Under the pieces are notes generated by a model. The model saw nothing but the letters and a program-made list of their open reading frames with translations, was not told the DNA's origin and searched no databases. Of a stretch of DNA of 64,000 nt, positions 1 through 14,000 are shown in pieces. Origin of the DNA: Glandiceps talaboti (Eukaryota; Hemichordata; Enteropneusta; Spengelidae); NCBI RefSeq assembly GCF_964340395.1, contig NC_135561.1, positions 24,186,986-24,250,985 on the forward strand, written 5' to 3'. A program made the translations under genes and the position numbers. How positions within the stretch are numbered: position 1 is the stretch's first letter; each line of letters opens with the position of its first letter.

Positions 1-1124
1 GTCATCAGGTGGTGTGATGGCCAAGTCTTGACTTTGACACACTGAAATGTATAACATAACCATATCATCAGGTGCTGTACCCTATACATTTGCTACACTC
101 GCAAATGCAAAAGCAAAAATATTTACATGCAGTCATTTGCCACATGTACACAGTACAGTTAAGATCGCGCATAGTAGAATATTATTTTGAACTATGCTTG
201 CATCACGACGAAAATGGATATGCACATGTACGTTATAGAACACTGTCCTAATACCAACTTTAAATGAGATCTGTTCAAGCATGTCTGAGTTATGGCTTTG
301 GACATGAGAATTCGCAAACAAAATGGCTGCCAGGCAGCCATATTGGATCGTATCATATATTGTTATATGGAAGATACTTCGGTTGATTCTGAACATAAAA
401 ACGATTTGTTTAATTTGAATTATTTTGAACTTTCTGAGAGTGAATTTTAAGATCAACAACAAAATAAATCTGACCCGAGGCACGCCACCTATGTCATCGT
501 ATACATCAACAACGCCTAATAAATGCAGCCGATGGGAGATCGTGCTACACACACTCAGGACCATCAACCAGCCAGAACGCAGTCAATTAATTCCCACAGT
601 TATGCGGAATGTTGAAAACACACAGATTAGCGATGGATCTTTCAATTTCACATTTCATGTTGCCAGAAACAGCTCTGTCAACGTTCTAGTCAGTGTGTTT
701 ACATTATAAAACACTGCAGACAATCCGTAATCTTTTCCAATTCTGATGAAGACTAACTTTTATGATATTGTACATTTTGAAAGATTTTGCTGAATTACTA
801 TTATATAGGACACTATGGATACCACGCTGTTGAATTGTATCTGTTTCTACTACTAAATTAATCGTATACGCATTTCTTTTGATCGGTTTTGTGAATAAAT
901 CACAGCAGAGCTAGCTGACGAAAGCAGGTCAACATGTAATTTGCATATCAATACTTATTGTTCTTGACAACCAATCATCGCTCATAATTCATGTGTCTGA
1001 CCTCTGCCTGACCTGAATGACATGAGCTGGTGACCTGATACATATTCATGCAAATATGTTGTTCGCCTTTCCCCACCTGCATTTCATTGTGTTTTTGGTG
1101 TACATATGTAATAATAACAGAACG
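1..1124. other. Unassigned intergenic sequence
   Basis: A 94-codon frame (425-709) and its antisense frame exist but show no family motif. I see no gene. Confidence 0.4.
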
Positions 1125-1297
1125 CCATGGCCTCGCAATGGACGGTAGGGCATACAGAAGTAATTTTCACTTGTGATTCGTTTTACTCCAAACTGTATTT
1201 TCACTCGCTATTGCTCGTGAAAATACGTAGCAGAATAAACCGAATCACTCATGAAAATTAACTTCTGTATGCCCTACCGTCCATTGCGAGGCCATGG
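1125..1297. mobile_element. Hairpin (foldback) element, 173 bp
   Basis: The ends CCATGGCCTCGCAATGGACG and its reverse complement form near-perfect arms of about 55 bp; pairing continues with small bulges to a loop near 1217. Non-autonomous foldback MITE is the likely nature. No clear target duplication. It abuts a family-C Helentron-like fragment. Confidence 0.7.
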
Positions 1298-1480
1298 GGT
1301 TCGGTCATATTAGCATATGGAAGATGTGTAGCAAATGTCATTGTAATTGAGCCAGCCGTTTTTAAGAAATTGATGACACAGACAGACAGACACACACAGA
1401 CGGACACACAGACAGAGACACACAGACATCCCCCTTTTAATACCTCCTGTTCCCTTACGGCAGGCAAAAATGAAATAAAA
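1298..1480 (+). mobile_element. Fragment of satellite-tailed element, family C
   Basis: GAGCCAGCCGTTTTTAAGAA, an imperfect (CAGA)n tract, CCTTTTAATACCTCC and a broken terminal hairpin match the right end of the element at 40620-41181. Pieces of the terminal hairpin (CCCGTAAGGG) also occur at 1795-1850. Confidence 0.55.
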
Positions 1481-2765
1481 GAAATCAGAATACACAGTTT
1501 TCATGAGGGACAGTTATCCAACAAAACTTCTGCTATGATGCCTTGCTAAGATTTTGAAAGGTCAAAGATGGTACTATGACGACACATGCAACGTCTGAAA
1601 TATAAACCTAACCATGTTTTTATTAAAAGAAGTAAATCATAGACACACCAACTGTGAAAACCATAGATTTTGGAGTATGTTTAGTGTACATGCAAAAACA
1701 GACCATTCCGAGACTTTGTCATGGCCCATCTATCCATGAACAGTGGACTTGCTCACATTGACACCACATTTTGTTCATTTTAGTGGTGTTTTTACCTCCC
1801 GTAAGGGTATTACCAGATTTAAATTGAATGCCTCCTGTAAGGGAATCACTAACAATCTTTGTTATAGTAGGCTATTAGTACATGATATACCCCTGAATTG
1901 GCAAAAAGGTTTGCCAAACTATAGAAATCCGAAAGTACTTTGTGATATCAATCTATGTATGCTGTAGTGGAACAAATGTAATGGCTTTTGAAATCAAATT
2001 ATTCAAATTTACAGGGGTACACATACATCCGACATGCATACAGTCATACGTACACTTACCCATGCATACAGAACAAATGAATGGATTGCTTATTGGTATC
2101 ATTTGAACATAATGAATTTTAGCTCTATATCTGTGATTTTTGATGTCCCAGTGAAAGTTAGTTGTCGAAAAAGTTATTCAAATATCTGCTACCTATTCTC
2201 AATACAGGAAAGCTTGACTCAACTTTGAACACTCCAACTTTCGCGATCCCCTACATACCCGGGATATATACTCTCGTTTCCAAGGCAAATAATAAACAAA
2301 TTTCAAACATCGCTAGTACCCATAAGAAAGTTTACATACTTTATGGTAAGCATGATACCGCTCTATACTTTGATTCTCGTTTACGGCAATATACCCTTTA
2401 TGTACAGTATCGTTATTTTGCGGGTCAACAGGCCTAACTGTGGGTCGATCTGCTGGTCGATTTGCGGGTTGTTAAAACGACAATTATTTGTATAAAATCA
2501 TCCAAAACATATATAAGTTTACAAAAAATAATGACAAATGAATACATATACACGTAAATAATCTGTATGAGCACATAAGTATTCAGTCAATGGTAGTCAA
2601 CCTCACTTTGATGATGGTTAATTTTTTAGTATTATAGTAATGACATGGATAGAATACAGTACAGGGAGCTCTGTTCTGACAATAATAGAGACAAAATTAC
2701 TGGATGTACATGTACTGATTATTCAATTATTCATTATTCACTTTCAAGGTTGTGGCTGTTCCAAA

Positions 2766-5220
2766 CACAGTCGCTTGTAAACTGTTATTCCTTTCCTAAA
2801 TGGTTTTATTCTTGTCTATGACGGTCCTAATACAGAACAATGACGTTATTATAGGGATTGGCGATATTCTTATAAAATCGGTAGCGATGCCATACCGTCC
2901 CAGTCGGATCGCTAGCCTGCGGAAATGGCCGGCAAGATCAAACGAATTAATTTGAAATTAACCGCCACAGTGAACGCTCACTCACGCTAAACTCAAAGAT
3001 TTCAAAAGAGCATTTTCGATATTTCTAAGAGAGATACCAGCTCGAAACTTTCACAATATATTTACAATAGTACCGTCTTCATGTGTCGAATTTTTTACGA
3101 AGTTTTACCGTAACAGTCTTTAGAAAATGTTATTCTGCTATCACGAGTTCGGATGAAGTACCTATGTTTCACGCACAAAAAATACGATAAAAAAGTTCAA
3201 ATTCCATTTTTACATGTCTTCAAAAACAGAACTGTAAAGTCTCCTGTAGTGGGGGCTCGAAACAACGGAGAAAATCGACGGCGAAATCGACCCTCCGTCA
3301 CAAGCCTAGCACAAGAAGCGGACGCGTTAACTAGGTCAACCTTGTTATTTTATGACGTCATACGCTGACTCGTTCCAACTGTGGAAATTACAAGTTTATA
3401 TCTGTTGTCGAGGTTAAAGGGTTAGTGAAAGAAATCGTACGAAAGAAATACTCTTTGATGAACACTTTTACAAAAATAGTCTACTTAATATATATTTGTG
3501 TAATCAAATGCGTTACGGTTGTAATTATAAGCTTTATTTAAAATACTACATGAACGAGGTTGTCATGGCCATGCGTTATTATTGCGGGAACCAGTCAGTC
3601 CGAGCGATCTTGAAAGGCAGACGGACGGGTCAACCGAAAATTACACAGCTCTTCCCGTGAAACTGGTAAGTGACGGGTAAAAGTGAGATTGCATTTATAA
3701 GTGGAGTAACAATAACTGTGATCGGTGTGGAATTTTTGTATCAGTACGAAACGAATGATGTTCTGGTTTTCAAAGCCTGGCATGACTCGAAAGCACACGG
3801 TAAAATCCAGTGTTACGTTGTACCATGGATGTATTAGCTCCAATGTACATAATTATTTGAAAACTCAATGCAGTGGTCAATGTTCAAACATTTCTTTCTT
3901 GCTGTTCGTATTAGGACATTTGTAACTATTGTAGTTTTGTTTTAGAAAAAGAGAAGCATGTACATTGGATATCCAACAGTTGCTGTTCATGTCGTGTAAC
4001 TTTGACATTCCAAGTACTCAGGCTGTACATGTAAACCTAACTAATACTTTATAGGTTGCGGTTATACGAAAGTGTAAGTGAAAAAATCAAGTGAAAGTGG
4101 GTTTAAATGTACTTGTGTATATTAGAATAAGGGAGCTATTGTATTGTGTATTAATGACTGAAATGCTGAGGTCTATTATCATCATCATCATTATTATATA
4201 TTATTATTTAATTGTGATTACTAGTATTTCAACCTTGTGTGTAACTTGTAATATGTTTATGTTTTTTTATAGTGAAACATGGCAAGTTTTTCTATTTCAA
4301 CGGTACTATTGTACCAATCACGAAGATGGGTAAAGCAAATCGTAAGATTACATGTGTATTAAAGTTTTCAAGATTGGCCACAAGGAAATATATACTCAGT
4401 CAGACATATTCTCAGATTTTGATACTTTCAAAATCCTTGTTACAAACCCCATTCTCATTGGATTGGCCAGAGAATGTGTTGGAAGAAATGAACATAGATA
4501 GTGATGAAGAGCAGTTAGAGATTATATAATATGTAAATATTGATTTTAAAAATATATATTTAAAAAATAAAAAAGTGTTTATAAGTAAAACATGTGTATT
4601 TCCTTATGTGATATACTTGTGTATGCATTCTGCTTTGGAGTTGCATGTCTTTTTACTTTAGCTCAGCTTGGAATGAAATGTTTGGAAAAAGTCAAAATAA
4701 CGTGTAAAAACATACCAAGTTCAAGATTGTAACTCAATAAATGACATGAAATTAAAAGATGGAGAAACAACTATTAATCATTGTACCATTACACACTTTT
4801 TGATACTTTCAAAATCCTTGTTACAAACCCCATTCTCACCTATTATGGTCACTTTAGTAGTCCCCTTTTAAGTTAAATATTATGTCAAACAGTACAAAAT
4901 ACAGCTATACTCTGTGAAGTGGAAGCATGTGCAAACATTTGTCCCATGATATATTACTGTGTAAAGGATTGAAGAAAAACATGCACAACACTGACTAAGT
5001 GAGTTTGTTTGCTTTGTATGACTCCCTACTGTGCTGACTGCAGGCTAACTATCTGACTGGTCCTACGTATGTGTAGTATGTACGTAGGACGGTATGGCAT
5101 GCTACCGATTTTATAAGAATATTGCCAATCCCTATAATAACGTCATTGTTCTGTATTAGGACCGTCATAGACAAGAATAAAACCATTTAGAAAAGGAATA
5201 ACAGTTTACAAGCGACTGTG
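2766..5220. mobile_element. 2.45-kb element with 135-bp terminal inverted repeats
   Basis: 2766-2900 and 5087-5220 are inverted copies with very few differences, beginning CACAGTCGCTTGTAAACTG. Weaker matching goes on inward to GCTAGCCTGC at about 2921, after a 27-bp insert on the right. CTGTTCCA precedes (2757-2764) and follows (5221-5228) the element, perhaps a 9-10 bp target duplication with changes. Long ends and such a duplication suggest a Mutator-like element. A 40-bp direct repeat lies at about 4416 and 4798. Confidence 0.65.
4272..4529 (+). other. Possible terminal exon inside the long-TIR element
   Basis: A splice-acceptor-like tttttttatag precedes an 85-codon frame (KHGKFFYFNGTIVPITK...) that ends in an acidic tail, NIDSDEEQLEII, and a TAA. 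AATAAA follows at about 4566. A donor-like ctg|gtaagtg lies at 3665. I do not recognise the product. It could be a cargo or remnant gene of the element, or chance. Confidence 0.2.
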
Positions 5221-5848
5221 CTGTTCCACTACTCCTTTCTGTTCCTCAGTGATGTAACTATGGCCTAACTACTGGTTGTCATCTAACTGTGGTCAGGGTA
5301 GTGTGTGGGAGCCATTGTGTGACTAGTCAGACTAATATTGTATAAGATAGATTTCAGCCATAAAACTTGACTTGATGTTTATTAAAACAACAGGACCACT
5401 TCCCGTTATCAGTAAGAGTTGTTTCAGAGATAAATTGGTCCACTGTCATCTCTGTTACAGTAAATAGTTAATGTTATATAATCATTTAAACATGTACATT
5501 GTAATAGTGGAATTGGGATATTTTCCGAGGTCAATGCTGTGCTAACTATAATCATTGTTTTAAAATAACCATCACGTTTAGGGGTAGGGGTATAATACAC
5601 AAAATTATGTGTGCAATTAGCCCAGCACATAGGTTCTATCGAATAATACAGTGCATGTCGCATGTGACCTGCACAATAAGTTACCTCCGGTGGCCAGCCA
5701 ACAAGTTTCTTTGATTTTGAAAAGTGAATAAAAATAGCAACCCACAGCCTGCACAATAGTTAAACTCACTTCCCCACAGTAACCTGCAGCGGCCCGCAAA
5801 CAACAGTTACATTGAATTTCCCAGGCCCGCAGCGACCCGCAGCAGCCC

Positions 5849-6003
5849 GCAACCTGAACAAAGTGACCCACAGCAGCCCGCAACCTGAACAAAGTGACCC
5901 GCAGCAGCCCGCAACCTGAACAAAGTGACCCGCAGCAGCCCGCAACCTGAACAAAGTGACCCGCAGCAGCCCGCAACCTGAACAAAGTGACCCGCAGCAG
6001 CCC
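5849..6003 (+). repeat. 31-bp minisatellite (5 units plus degenerate edges)
   Basis: The unit GCAACCTGAACAAAGTGACC plus CGCAGCAGCCC repeats at 5849, 5880, 5911, 5942 and 5973, with decayed copies down to about 5770 and up to 6030. Since 31 is not a multiple of 3, all three minus frames read the same 31-residue cycle. No gene is implied. Confidence 0.95.
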
Positions 6004-6030
6004 GCAACCCGCACAATAGTTACACTCCTT

Positions 6031-8226
6031 TATGTAACCCTCAGTTCAAGAATTTTGTGATGCACGCCACAATGACGTGAATTTCCATGGCTCTCAAGTT
6101 CATTTGGTTTCTCAAAATATAAAATTCAGATCTGTACAGAAACTTATCGATATATATTTCCATGTACAATACATGTATATTTCAATACAAGCAACATGAA
6201 TACTTTGAATGGTCTAGAACAAAGCCAATCAATGTCGGAAAATTGGGGAAAATTGACCCAATCAAACCACTTAGTACACTGCCAAACATTGCAACACAAT
6301 AGCTTACTTACAATTTACTTATCTCATTTGCATTGTTGTGATAATTTATGTTATTTTTTACGAATAAATGTATGCCTTCTGGCAGCAAACTCGCCCTTAG
6401 TATCGAAAGATTTATATCAAAACAAAGAGACAAGATTTTCAATTTTGATCGAAGAAAAGATCGTATGGATTTATCTTGGTGAATTCTCCAGCAAGAATTT
6501 TTGGTAGAAAGCTGGTGATTTCACCCAGAAGTTGAAGCTGACCTGTTTTGACCAACGATCTCCCATGCATGCTTTCAGAAACAGAAACTTGGCGAATATC
6601 GAATGAAGTAAAAACAAGAGATTAAATTTTGAAATACACATGTAGTGAAGGGATTGTATGATTGCCTGCAGATGCTATCTTATGGCCAACTACAACATGT
6701 AATGCGAAGCTTTTATAGAACGTTGTAAGCATAGCTCTAACCATAGTAGGAGTTTTAATAAAGGCAAACAAAAGAGGAATTGTTACTGGTCACTGCACCA
6801 GAGGTCGCGGTAGCTTTTTTTCTAATGCGTCCCTGGGACGCGTTCCTGCCAAAATTAGCGTCAAAATTCTATCATGGTGCATCTTTTCCAAATTTGCATG
6901 CACACAGTTACTACATGTCTTTCAGATGTACACTAAATACGTTGCAAATGTACATGAACACATCAGTGTCATTCTCCCGCACACCGTCTACAAGTACATA
7001 GTTTGCACTTCCAAAAAGAAAACATTTATATGGAAGAATACGCTATACAGTGGTTTAACTTCATCTTTCTAGACTTTACATTTTCTATGGTAGTCACTCT
7101 CTAAAAATATGTGCTCCGAGAACGAACTCCGGATGAATAAGGGAGAAGACGTTTCGAAACCCTGTAGTGTATAAATCCAGAGCTAATGTTAGGATGGTTC
7201 TTGGAGTCGGACCTGTAAAAGTTTGATATAAATTTTGTGTCGCTACGTTGTAATCGTTTATTCTTGAACGACGCCTTACATGTGCCATGTTCACTGTAAA
7301 TTCACGTAATGTGTTCGATCCTGTAACGAAGCTCAAAATAAGTTTCAGTTTTAGTGAGAATGAAATGGTGACATGGCAGTATGAGGTTTTCAGCATAGAC
7401 TACTGTCCACTGATGTGGTCTATTTAATCATCGCTTTGCCCATGAAGGAAGATGCTTCACCGTAGCGTAAGGCCGTGCTATCGATGGAAACTCTGCCAAA
7501 CCATGTCTGTTAATAAGTAACCAATCACATGGTTAAGTATTTATAATATCACGTAGTTTCTAAACTACCCAAGACGTGCTCAGCACGGCAGAATATGGTC
7601 ATGGGGCACATGAAACTATTGGGACATTTTGTATATGATGGGTCATATTCAAATTTCACAGGTCACACTGCACATGTAAATTTAGACGGTAGTTACAATC
7701 AGAACTGACTAATTCCACGATGTCTGGTTCCACAACTTCGAAGCAAAGATGATAACCGTATGTTTGCCAACAGTAAGCCCCATTTGTCCCCTGTTTATGA
7801 CGTGTCCCCAGTGACGCATACATAAAAAAAAAATGCGTCCCAAGTGTCAAATAGTGCGTCAAATACGCAAAAAATAAACACGTTAACACGACCTCTGTGC
7901 GCATCACTGAAATGCCCCCACTTCAATTTTTTACCCTGTGTTTTTCCAGCCAATGCAGTCTGCAGATCCACAGGAAAACACAAAATAACTCTAGCTACAT
8001 TAATTGCTACTTCAGTAAAGACAACTGCAGAACTAATCATGAACAATTAAAAAAAAAAACACCTTAAATTTGCATTGAATTTAGACAACATTTCCTGACC
8101 AGAAACAATGCTTTTCTTTTTTGTGGCCACCGCGTCTAATTATCGAAATATGGCAATAACTTATTAAAACTGACAGCTACATCAATAATATTTTCAGGAC
8201 ACATGTGCTTAGGTATTGCAAATGTA
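6031..8226. other. Unassigned intergenic sequence
   Basis: Only short unrelated frames; no repeats in common with other parts of the window were noticed. Confidence 0.4.
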
Positions 8227-8712
8227 TGTACCAAATCCAGGGCATGCCTTTTTAGGTGAGCGATCGCTCCACTCGCCTACCGCTCACACAAATTAAAATC
8301 CACAAGAGCAATTTTCCACTCGAGTGGGCCCCAACCAACTGTACAACAGCCTGATGTTATTTTATATCATTTTTCAGTATGTGGTTACCATAAAAATGAA
8401 CGTTTGTTCGGTAAAATTACGTGGTGGGAACGTGGCACACTTCCGTGTTCATAATCGTTGATCTCCAACTGAAGTCAGTGCTGTCATTCATGACCCATAT
8501 ACACACAGACTGAAATTTGCATTGTGCTACCCTTATATGGGAAAAATATTGATGTATTCGAAACAGGACATGAACGATGTCATGGCATATCATGAATATT
8601 GATCAGCTCAGTATGCAGGGAGATTTCAACTTTCGCATCATTGCAAATTGCGCAATTACGATTGATACGATGACTGTTTGGAGTTCTCGTTTTCAGCAAT
8701 CCATCGATGAGC
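8227..8712 (+). repeat. Dispersed repeat family A, uninterrupted copy
   Basis: From CCAGGGCATG to CCATCGATGAG. The same sequence is found in three pieces at about 31210-31586, 35174-35283 and 38065-38276, separated by transposons. The comparison defines those insertion points. The nature is unknown; the CAGGG left end and the internal GGCGAGTGG motifs would suit an old hAT remnant. Confidence 0.75.
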
Positions 8713-10189
8713 ATCAAAATTAGGTCGATATGCAAATTTTAATGGCCTTTGCGTACAACATACGCAATTAAAAAAATATCAGAGCGAACACCTTTGACTC
8801 AAAGGTTATTCAGTGGGTGATATAACATGTATAATAATAGTCTTTAGAATTCAAAATAGTTAAAACATTTTGTGTAATAATATGAATATTTCAAAGCTAG
8901 CCTTATATTCAGTCTGTTTTATGAGTATTGGTACATATACATAGTAGGGTAGTAGGGTTACCCAGAGCCAAGACTATGGGTACATGTATTTATTTTTTTT
9001 TATTTTTTTTTAAAATTTATATATATTATCAAATTTATAATGTATACTTTAAATTTCTTTTATTTTACTTATTTCGTCTGTGCTTTATAACCTTTAGTAA
9101 TTCCTCTAGGAGTTATGTTTTCAAATAAATTACTTTTGCAGTTTAGAGGTCCTTGAAAGTTGGCACGAAAAATCAGGTCAGGTGATGGGTACATCCTATT
9201 GCTTTGTAACTGTGGATTTCCATCACTGGGCACACATCTACCATTGATACTCACTTCTTTTGTATGCAATGTAACAGATAACAAGTCATTGAGAATGACA
9301 TATTCCCCACTATGACTGGTTTTAACCCTTTCACCACCAATTCCCGCTACAGCGGGAACGCTCTAGGGCGCCTACCGATTGCCGCTACAGCGGGAACACC
9401 AAAGTTCATTCACCTACTCTGCCATAATACCATTCAACGGCAGCTATTGCTGCAAAACATGCTGCCATAACTAGTTCCACACATGTGTATTAGCCTTGTT
9501 TATCTAGCCTGCCATTTTGAACACATGGAAGTGAACGGTTTTCAAGAATGATCCAAATAACGAGCGATCATAATTTTTGTGTGCGTTTTTCGCTAGCAAT
9601 ATCGAATTTCAACATGGCAGAAGTAATAACGGCTCTCCTAACAAGTAACATCTCCTATGATGTAAATTTGTCAACTGTCCAAAGAAATTGCCACAGAATT
9701 TCACCAGAAATACATCGTTGAATACATGTACATGTAGTTGGTCATGGGTACGGTACAAGAATTAGTACCACTAAGGGATCGGTCAGTTTCTTCGGCCTGG
9801 AGGGGGGGGGGGGGGTGGATTGGTAGGGGGGGTCACCCTGTTTTTGAAATTGGCAGTAGGGGGGGGGGGGTCATGCTGTTTTGAAAATTGTGGATGGGGG
9901 GGGGGTCATTGTGTTTTAGATTGTGATGGAAGAAAAAAATCCTTTCTACAATGGCATATAGCCTTGTCTGAAATGTGGTACATGTCAATATTTGTTCTTG
10001 ACCCTGTTTCTTACATGAATTCTTTAACATTACTTATTAGTTCAAACCTAACTATACATATTCATATACATGTACCGGTATTACCTACCTACCACACTAG
10101 TTACAGACCATGTCATGTAAATGCTTGGTTGTTTCACAATCAAAACATTGCCTTAGTATCTCAAGCAAAAAACTCCAGATCTGCCAGGG

Positions 10190-11170
10190 GGAAAACCCCA
10201 AGGACTCCCTCACCTCCAGAGGTCACTTATACATTCAACCAACAATCAGATGCACCAACAACCTTTTTACTGTCATAATGGTATTAAACTTTTCTTAAAT
10301 ATTTTCACCCTATTCTAATTTGATATGATATTGTCTTTTCAAGATCTGAAATGTTTGCCAAGATAGTCTAAAATTGCCTTAAACTCCAAATCTCTCCTAC
10401 CAATGATACTACCATTATAGATGTGCTGACCTTTACTACATGTATATAATGATCCCATTTAAACTTTTTAAGAACATATTTCAACCCTTAGTGTAAGTTA
10501 TAAAGAATATAGTTTCTGATACTTGCTGTCTTGTAAAGCATGGATTAATTTATTGCTTGAAAGGGTCTGAATAGCCTAAATATTGGCATTAAGAGTAAAA
10601 ATCCTCCAGGGTTTCTAGAGGGAGACCCCCCCCCCCCCACATGAGGTGGACATATCCCAGTCTCAAGCTCTTCCCCTCTTACTGTCAAGATGCTATTAAA
10701 GTATATTTCAAAAGTATTTCGACCCTATGTAGTTGCTTTTAACATGTTGGTGTTGTCTTGTAAGGCTTGGAAATTATTGTCTGAAAGGGTCTGAATAGTC
10801 TCAAAATTGACTTTCCAGAGTTAAAAACCTCCAGGGCTTCTAGGGGGAGACCCCCTAGGACCCCCCCCCCCCCCCCACATGAGGTGTACACATCCGAGTC
10901 TCAAGATCTTCCCCCTACCTCTTACTGTCAAGATCATATCAAACTATATTTCAAAAATATTTCAACCTTATGTAGTTGCATTTTACATGTTGGTGCTGTC
11001 TTGTAAAGCTTGGAAATTATTTTCTGAAAATGTCTGAATAGTCTCAAAATTGACTATTCAGAGTTAAAACCTCCTGGGCTTCTAGGGGGAGACCCCCTAG
11101 GACCCCCATAAGAGATGTACATATTCCCTTCTCAAGCTTTCCTACCTTTCACTGCCAAGATGCTATTAAA
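10190..11170 (+). repeat. Degenerate tandem repeat, units of about 225-245 bp
   Basis: TGTCTTGTAAAGC-type anchors occur at about 10528, 10752 and 10996, each followed by GTCTGAATAG, CTTCTAGGGGGAGACCCCC and ACTGTCAAGATG. A weaker earlier unit begins near 10190. Related inverted text lies at 20640-21060. Confidence 0.6.
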
Positions 11171-11254
11171 CTCCTTTTCGAATATATTTACCGTGTAGTC
11201 AATAATTACAAGCGACCTATCGGTCAGAATAGCTCCGCTGCTTTTTTTTTTATT

Positions 11255-11645
11255 TAATTTTTTATTTTGGTGACATGTAGAAGTGGTTCAGTTCTTCAGC
11301 TCTTCACTATGCAGTTTTGTTTTAGCGATGCAATAAAGTGATTAGTGGTTTCATATGATGTCTCATATAAACACATTTTACACAGAAGTTGGTAATGTAT
11401 TGTACTTTTATACCATAGTCACCATTTTATAACAAAAATCTACTGTTATGAAAAATTGCACAAAATCCCTAAAAAAAATGACTGGGAAATGCACACAAGA
11501 AAAAGAAAAAAAAAGAGGATTTTGAGGTTGGCTATAAATAATTCAAGTGTCTTACAGCTTTAACCCTGGAAAATTTTAATGATGAATGAAATAAACTAGG
11601 GATCTAAAACAATTTTGAGGCAATTTGAATTTCAATTTTCTAACA
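11255..11645 (+). repeat. Dispersed repeat family F, copy 1
   Basis: Inverted relative to 38893-39205. Shared text includes GTAGAAGTGGTTCAGTTCTT, GACTGGGAAATGCACACAAG and GGAAAATTTTAATGATGAAT. The nature is unknown. Confidence 0.65.
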
Positions 11646-13604
11646 AATTTACCAAGTCAACAACATTCAACTAGTTGTAGTTAGATGTAGCAATCTACTT
11701 CTAATTCACTTTTCCAAACCCCATATTTATTTCAAACCCTGTGTTGTAATTGAACTGTCTATTTCTTTGTAGTTGTTTGTGCATCATCAACTCATTACTG
11801 TAATTTTATTCTCTTGTTTATGTTTTGGAGCTTCTTCTCTTTTTTTGTTGCTTTCTGTGAGTAGTTTGTCTTAATTGGGGGGGGGGGGGGAGTAATAAGA
11901 TATTATGTGGTCTTATTTCTAGCTTAAATACTACATAACATTTCTGGTACACATTGATCTAAATATTGCATTTTTAAAAGACAAAAAATTACCTTCCCAT
12001 AGAGCAATTGTCTTTATAGTGTTGTCCTTAGTGCATATTAGAATGTATTTACAACATAAAAATAAATAAATTTGAAGGTTATCAGCAGTTGCAGCAAAAT
12101 TTTGTTACTAATTACATGTACAAGTCACTTTGTCTATTTTCGTGTCTATGTACTTCCGGGTTGACATAAAGGTTAAACGTGATACAGTCGGCCCTATAAT
12201 TACTAAGAAATGACAAAACCGTTCGCAAAATAAAGTTCAGGATTTTAATTTTTCAAACTGAATATCAATATCCACTACACATTCAATAACTGGTTTCGTG
12301 TATTTAGAAATGTGCCCCAAAACATGAACACAGAACACGGAATCGTGTCAGTGTTACTAGCCAAGTTAGCAGTTTCATTGTAGGCTGTAAGTTGTACCGG
12401 TAAAAAAGACGATCATCACATCATGTAGGAAGTACAAAAACATAGAACACGTTGTTTTCTTGCTGAATAAACTCACTGAAATAACAATACGGTCAAATTG
12501 CGTCTTCGATTTTCACAGCCACCATTATGATTGAGCTTCACTTAGTTCCGCTGAACGTGGCCGAGCCCGGGCGAACGCTGCGCTGACATCCAATTTGTAC
12601 AGCGTTTTTACAAAGGGAGCTCATCAATAACCTACCGAATAATTAACTCAGAAACGTAGTTTAAATACTAACTGATCTAAAAATTACTGTTTAGAAAGAC
12701 TACGCATCCGTACATAAATATGAAATCGTGCGACAAAGATTTCAACTTTACTAATTTACAGTGTAGAGGCCAGCCTTACCCTTATTATACACATATCATC
12801 GTATAACTAATTTTATTGGCTATAATATTAGCTACATTTGAAAGGTCTCACTTGATTGGCTCACCCTTCGCTATTCCCGTTTTCAAGAGACACCCCGCCA
12901 GAATAAAGTGCCACGTAGTACAGCAATGGCGCGAGATCGCCTGTTGGGCGACTTTCCCACCGGGTGTGCTTTTCGAAAACTACACAACACATGATAAGCT
13001 TTTATGACACGGAATCATAGAAAATCTACCCGTTTCCAAACTAATCGTAATTTTATCGCGAATAGACAACCGGAGTTGGTCAAAATAGCAAATTAAAAAT
13101 CAAATGAATTTTACTATGACCGTGAATTCACATAACCGGTGGTTTGAATTCTGAGCTCCCTAATATACCTATCGAAAAGACACTATCCCGTCGGACTACC
13201 TGCAATGGGCATTTTAGTAACCTCTCACTTGATCATGAGGTGCATATACTGGAATGAACCATTCTGTAGGAGGGGTAGAGAATTTGGATTGAAGTTTACA
13301 ACCCTTTTTCGAACAAATATTTGTCATTTGGGCGCACAATGCGTAGAATTAAGACTATAGCATATATTACATTGCTTGTTTGACGTCAATAGTGTCTTTT
13401 GAAAAGTTGCACTTTACCTAAAGTCTCGCGGACTGATTTCCAATATGGTGTCGGTCATAATACTCATTAACATATTCATTTTTTTTTCAAATTACAAAAA
13501 AAAAATCATAAAAAATAGAAGAGAAGACGTGCTGACTTGAAATTAACAAATCTAAGTAAGCTACCCTCTGTGCATCAACACACCAGATATCAAAGCAATC
13601 TGAC

Positions 13605-13866
13605 TTAAAGTTTATGAGGAGTTGATAAAAATGTCATTTTTGGAAAAAAAATCATAAAAAACTGAAAATGGCACAGATCAACTTGGCATGAAAAAATCTG
13701 AATAGCCTCCCCCCAGGGAACATGCACACCAAATATCGAAGTATTCTGGCTGTTACTTTCAGAGAAGATAGTGAAAATATAAAAGTTTGACGGACACCTA
13801 TGATTCACCTATACACTCTATACAACCTATACCTAAAGCTATGCTTTCAGCTTTTGCTGACAGCGG
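13605..13866 (+). mobile_element. Family D element end (hairpin, CTAA)
   Basis: Ends with a stem-loop at about 13835-13870 (AGCTATGCTTTCAGC...GACAGCGGAGCTAA). The inverse copy is at 30772-31012, and the terminal part recurs near 18235-18256. All copies end in CTAA, like family B. Confidence 0.5.
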
Positions 13867-13979
13867 AGCTAATAAATATGATAGTGCTAACCCGGGATCT
13901 TATACAGTAGATGCAAGACAGTCAAGCAGTCCACACTGAGTCACGATAAAAAATACCTGTCATGCTAATATTATATATG

Positions 13980-14000
13980 GGGGGGGGGGGGGGGGGGGGT
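13980..14000 (+). repeat. Poly-G tract (about 20 G)
   Basis: Long G run beside shorter ones at 14028 and 14060, each followed by GTCA; similar at 9803, 9860, 9895 and 45597. They form part of the Harbinger-like element ends. Confidence 0.9.

Noticed and set aside
330-365. CATATTGGATCG motif shared with 17980-18000
   Set aside because: About 12-25 bases in common only; too short to define a repeat family.
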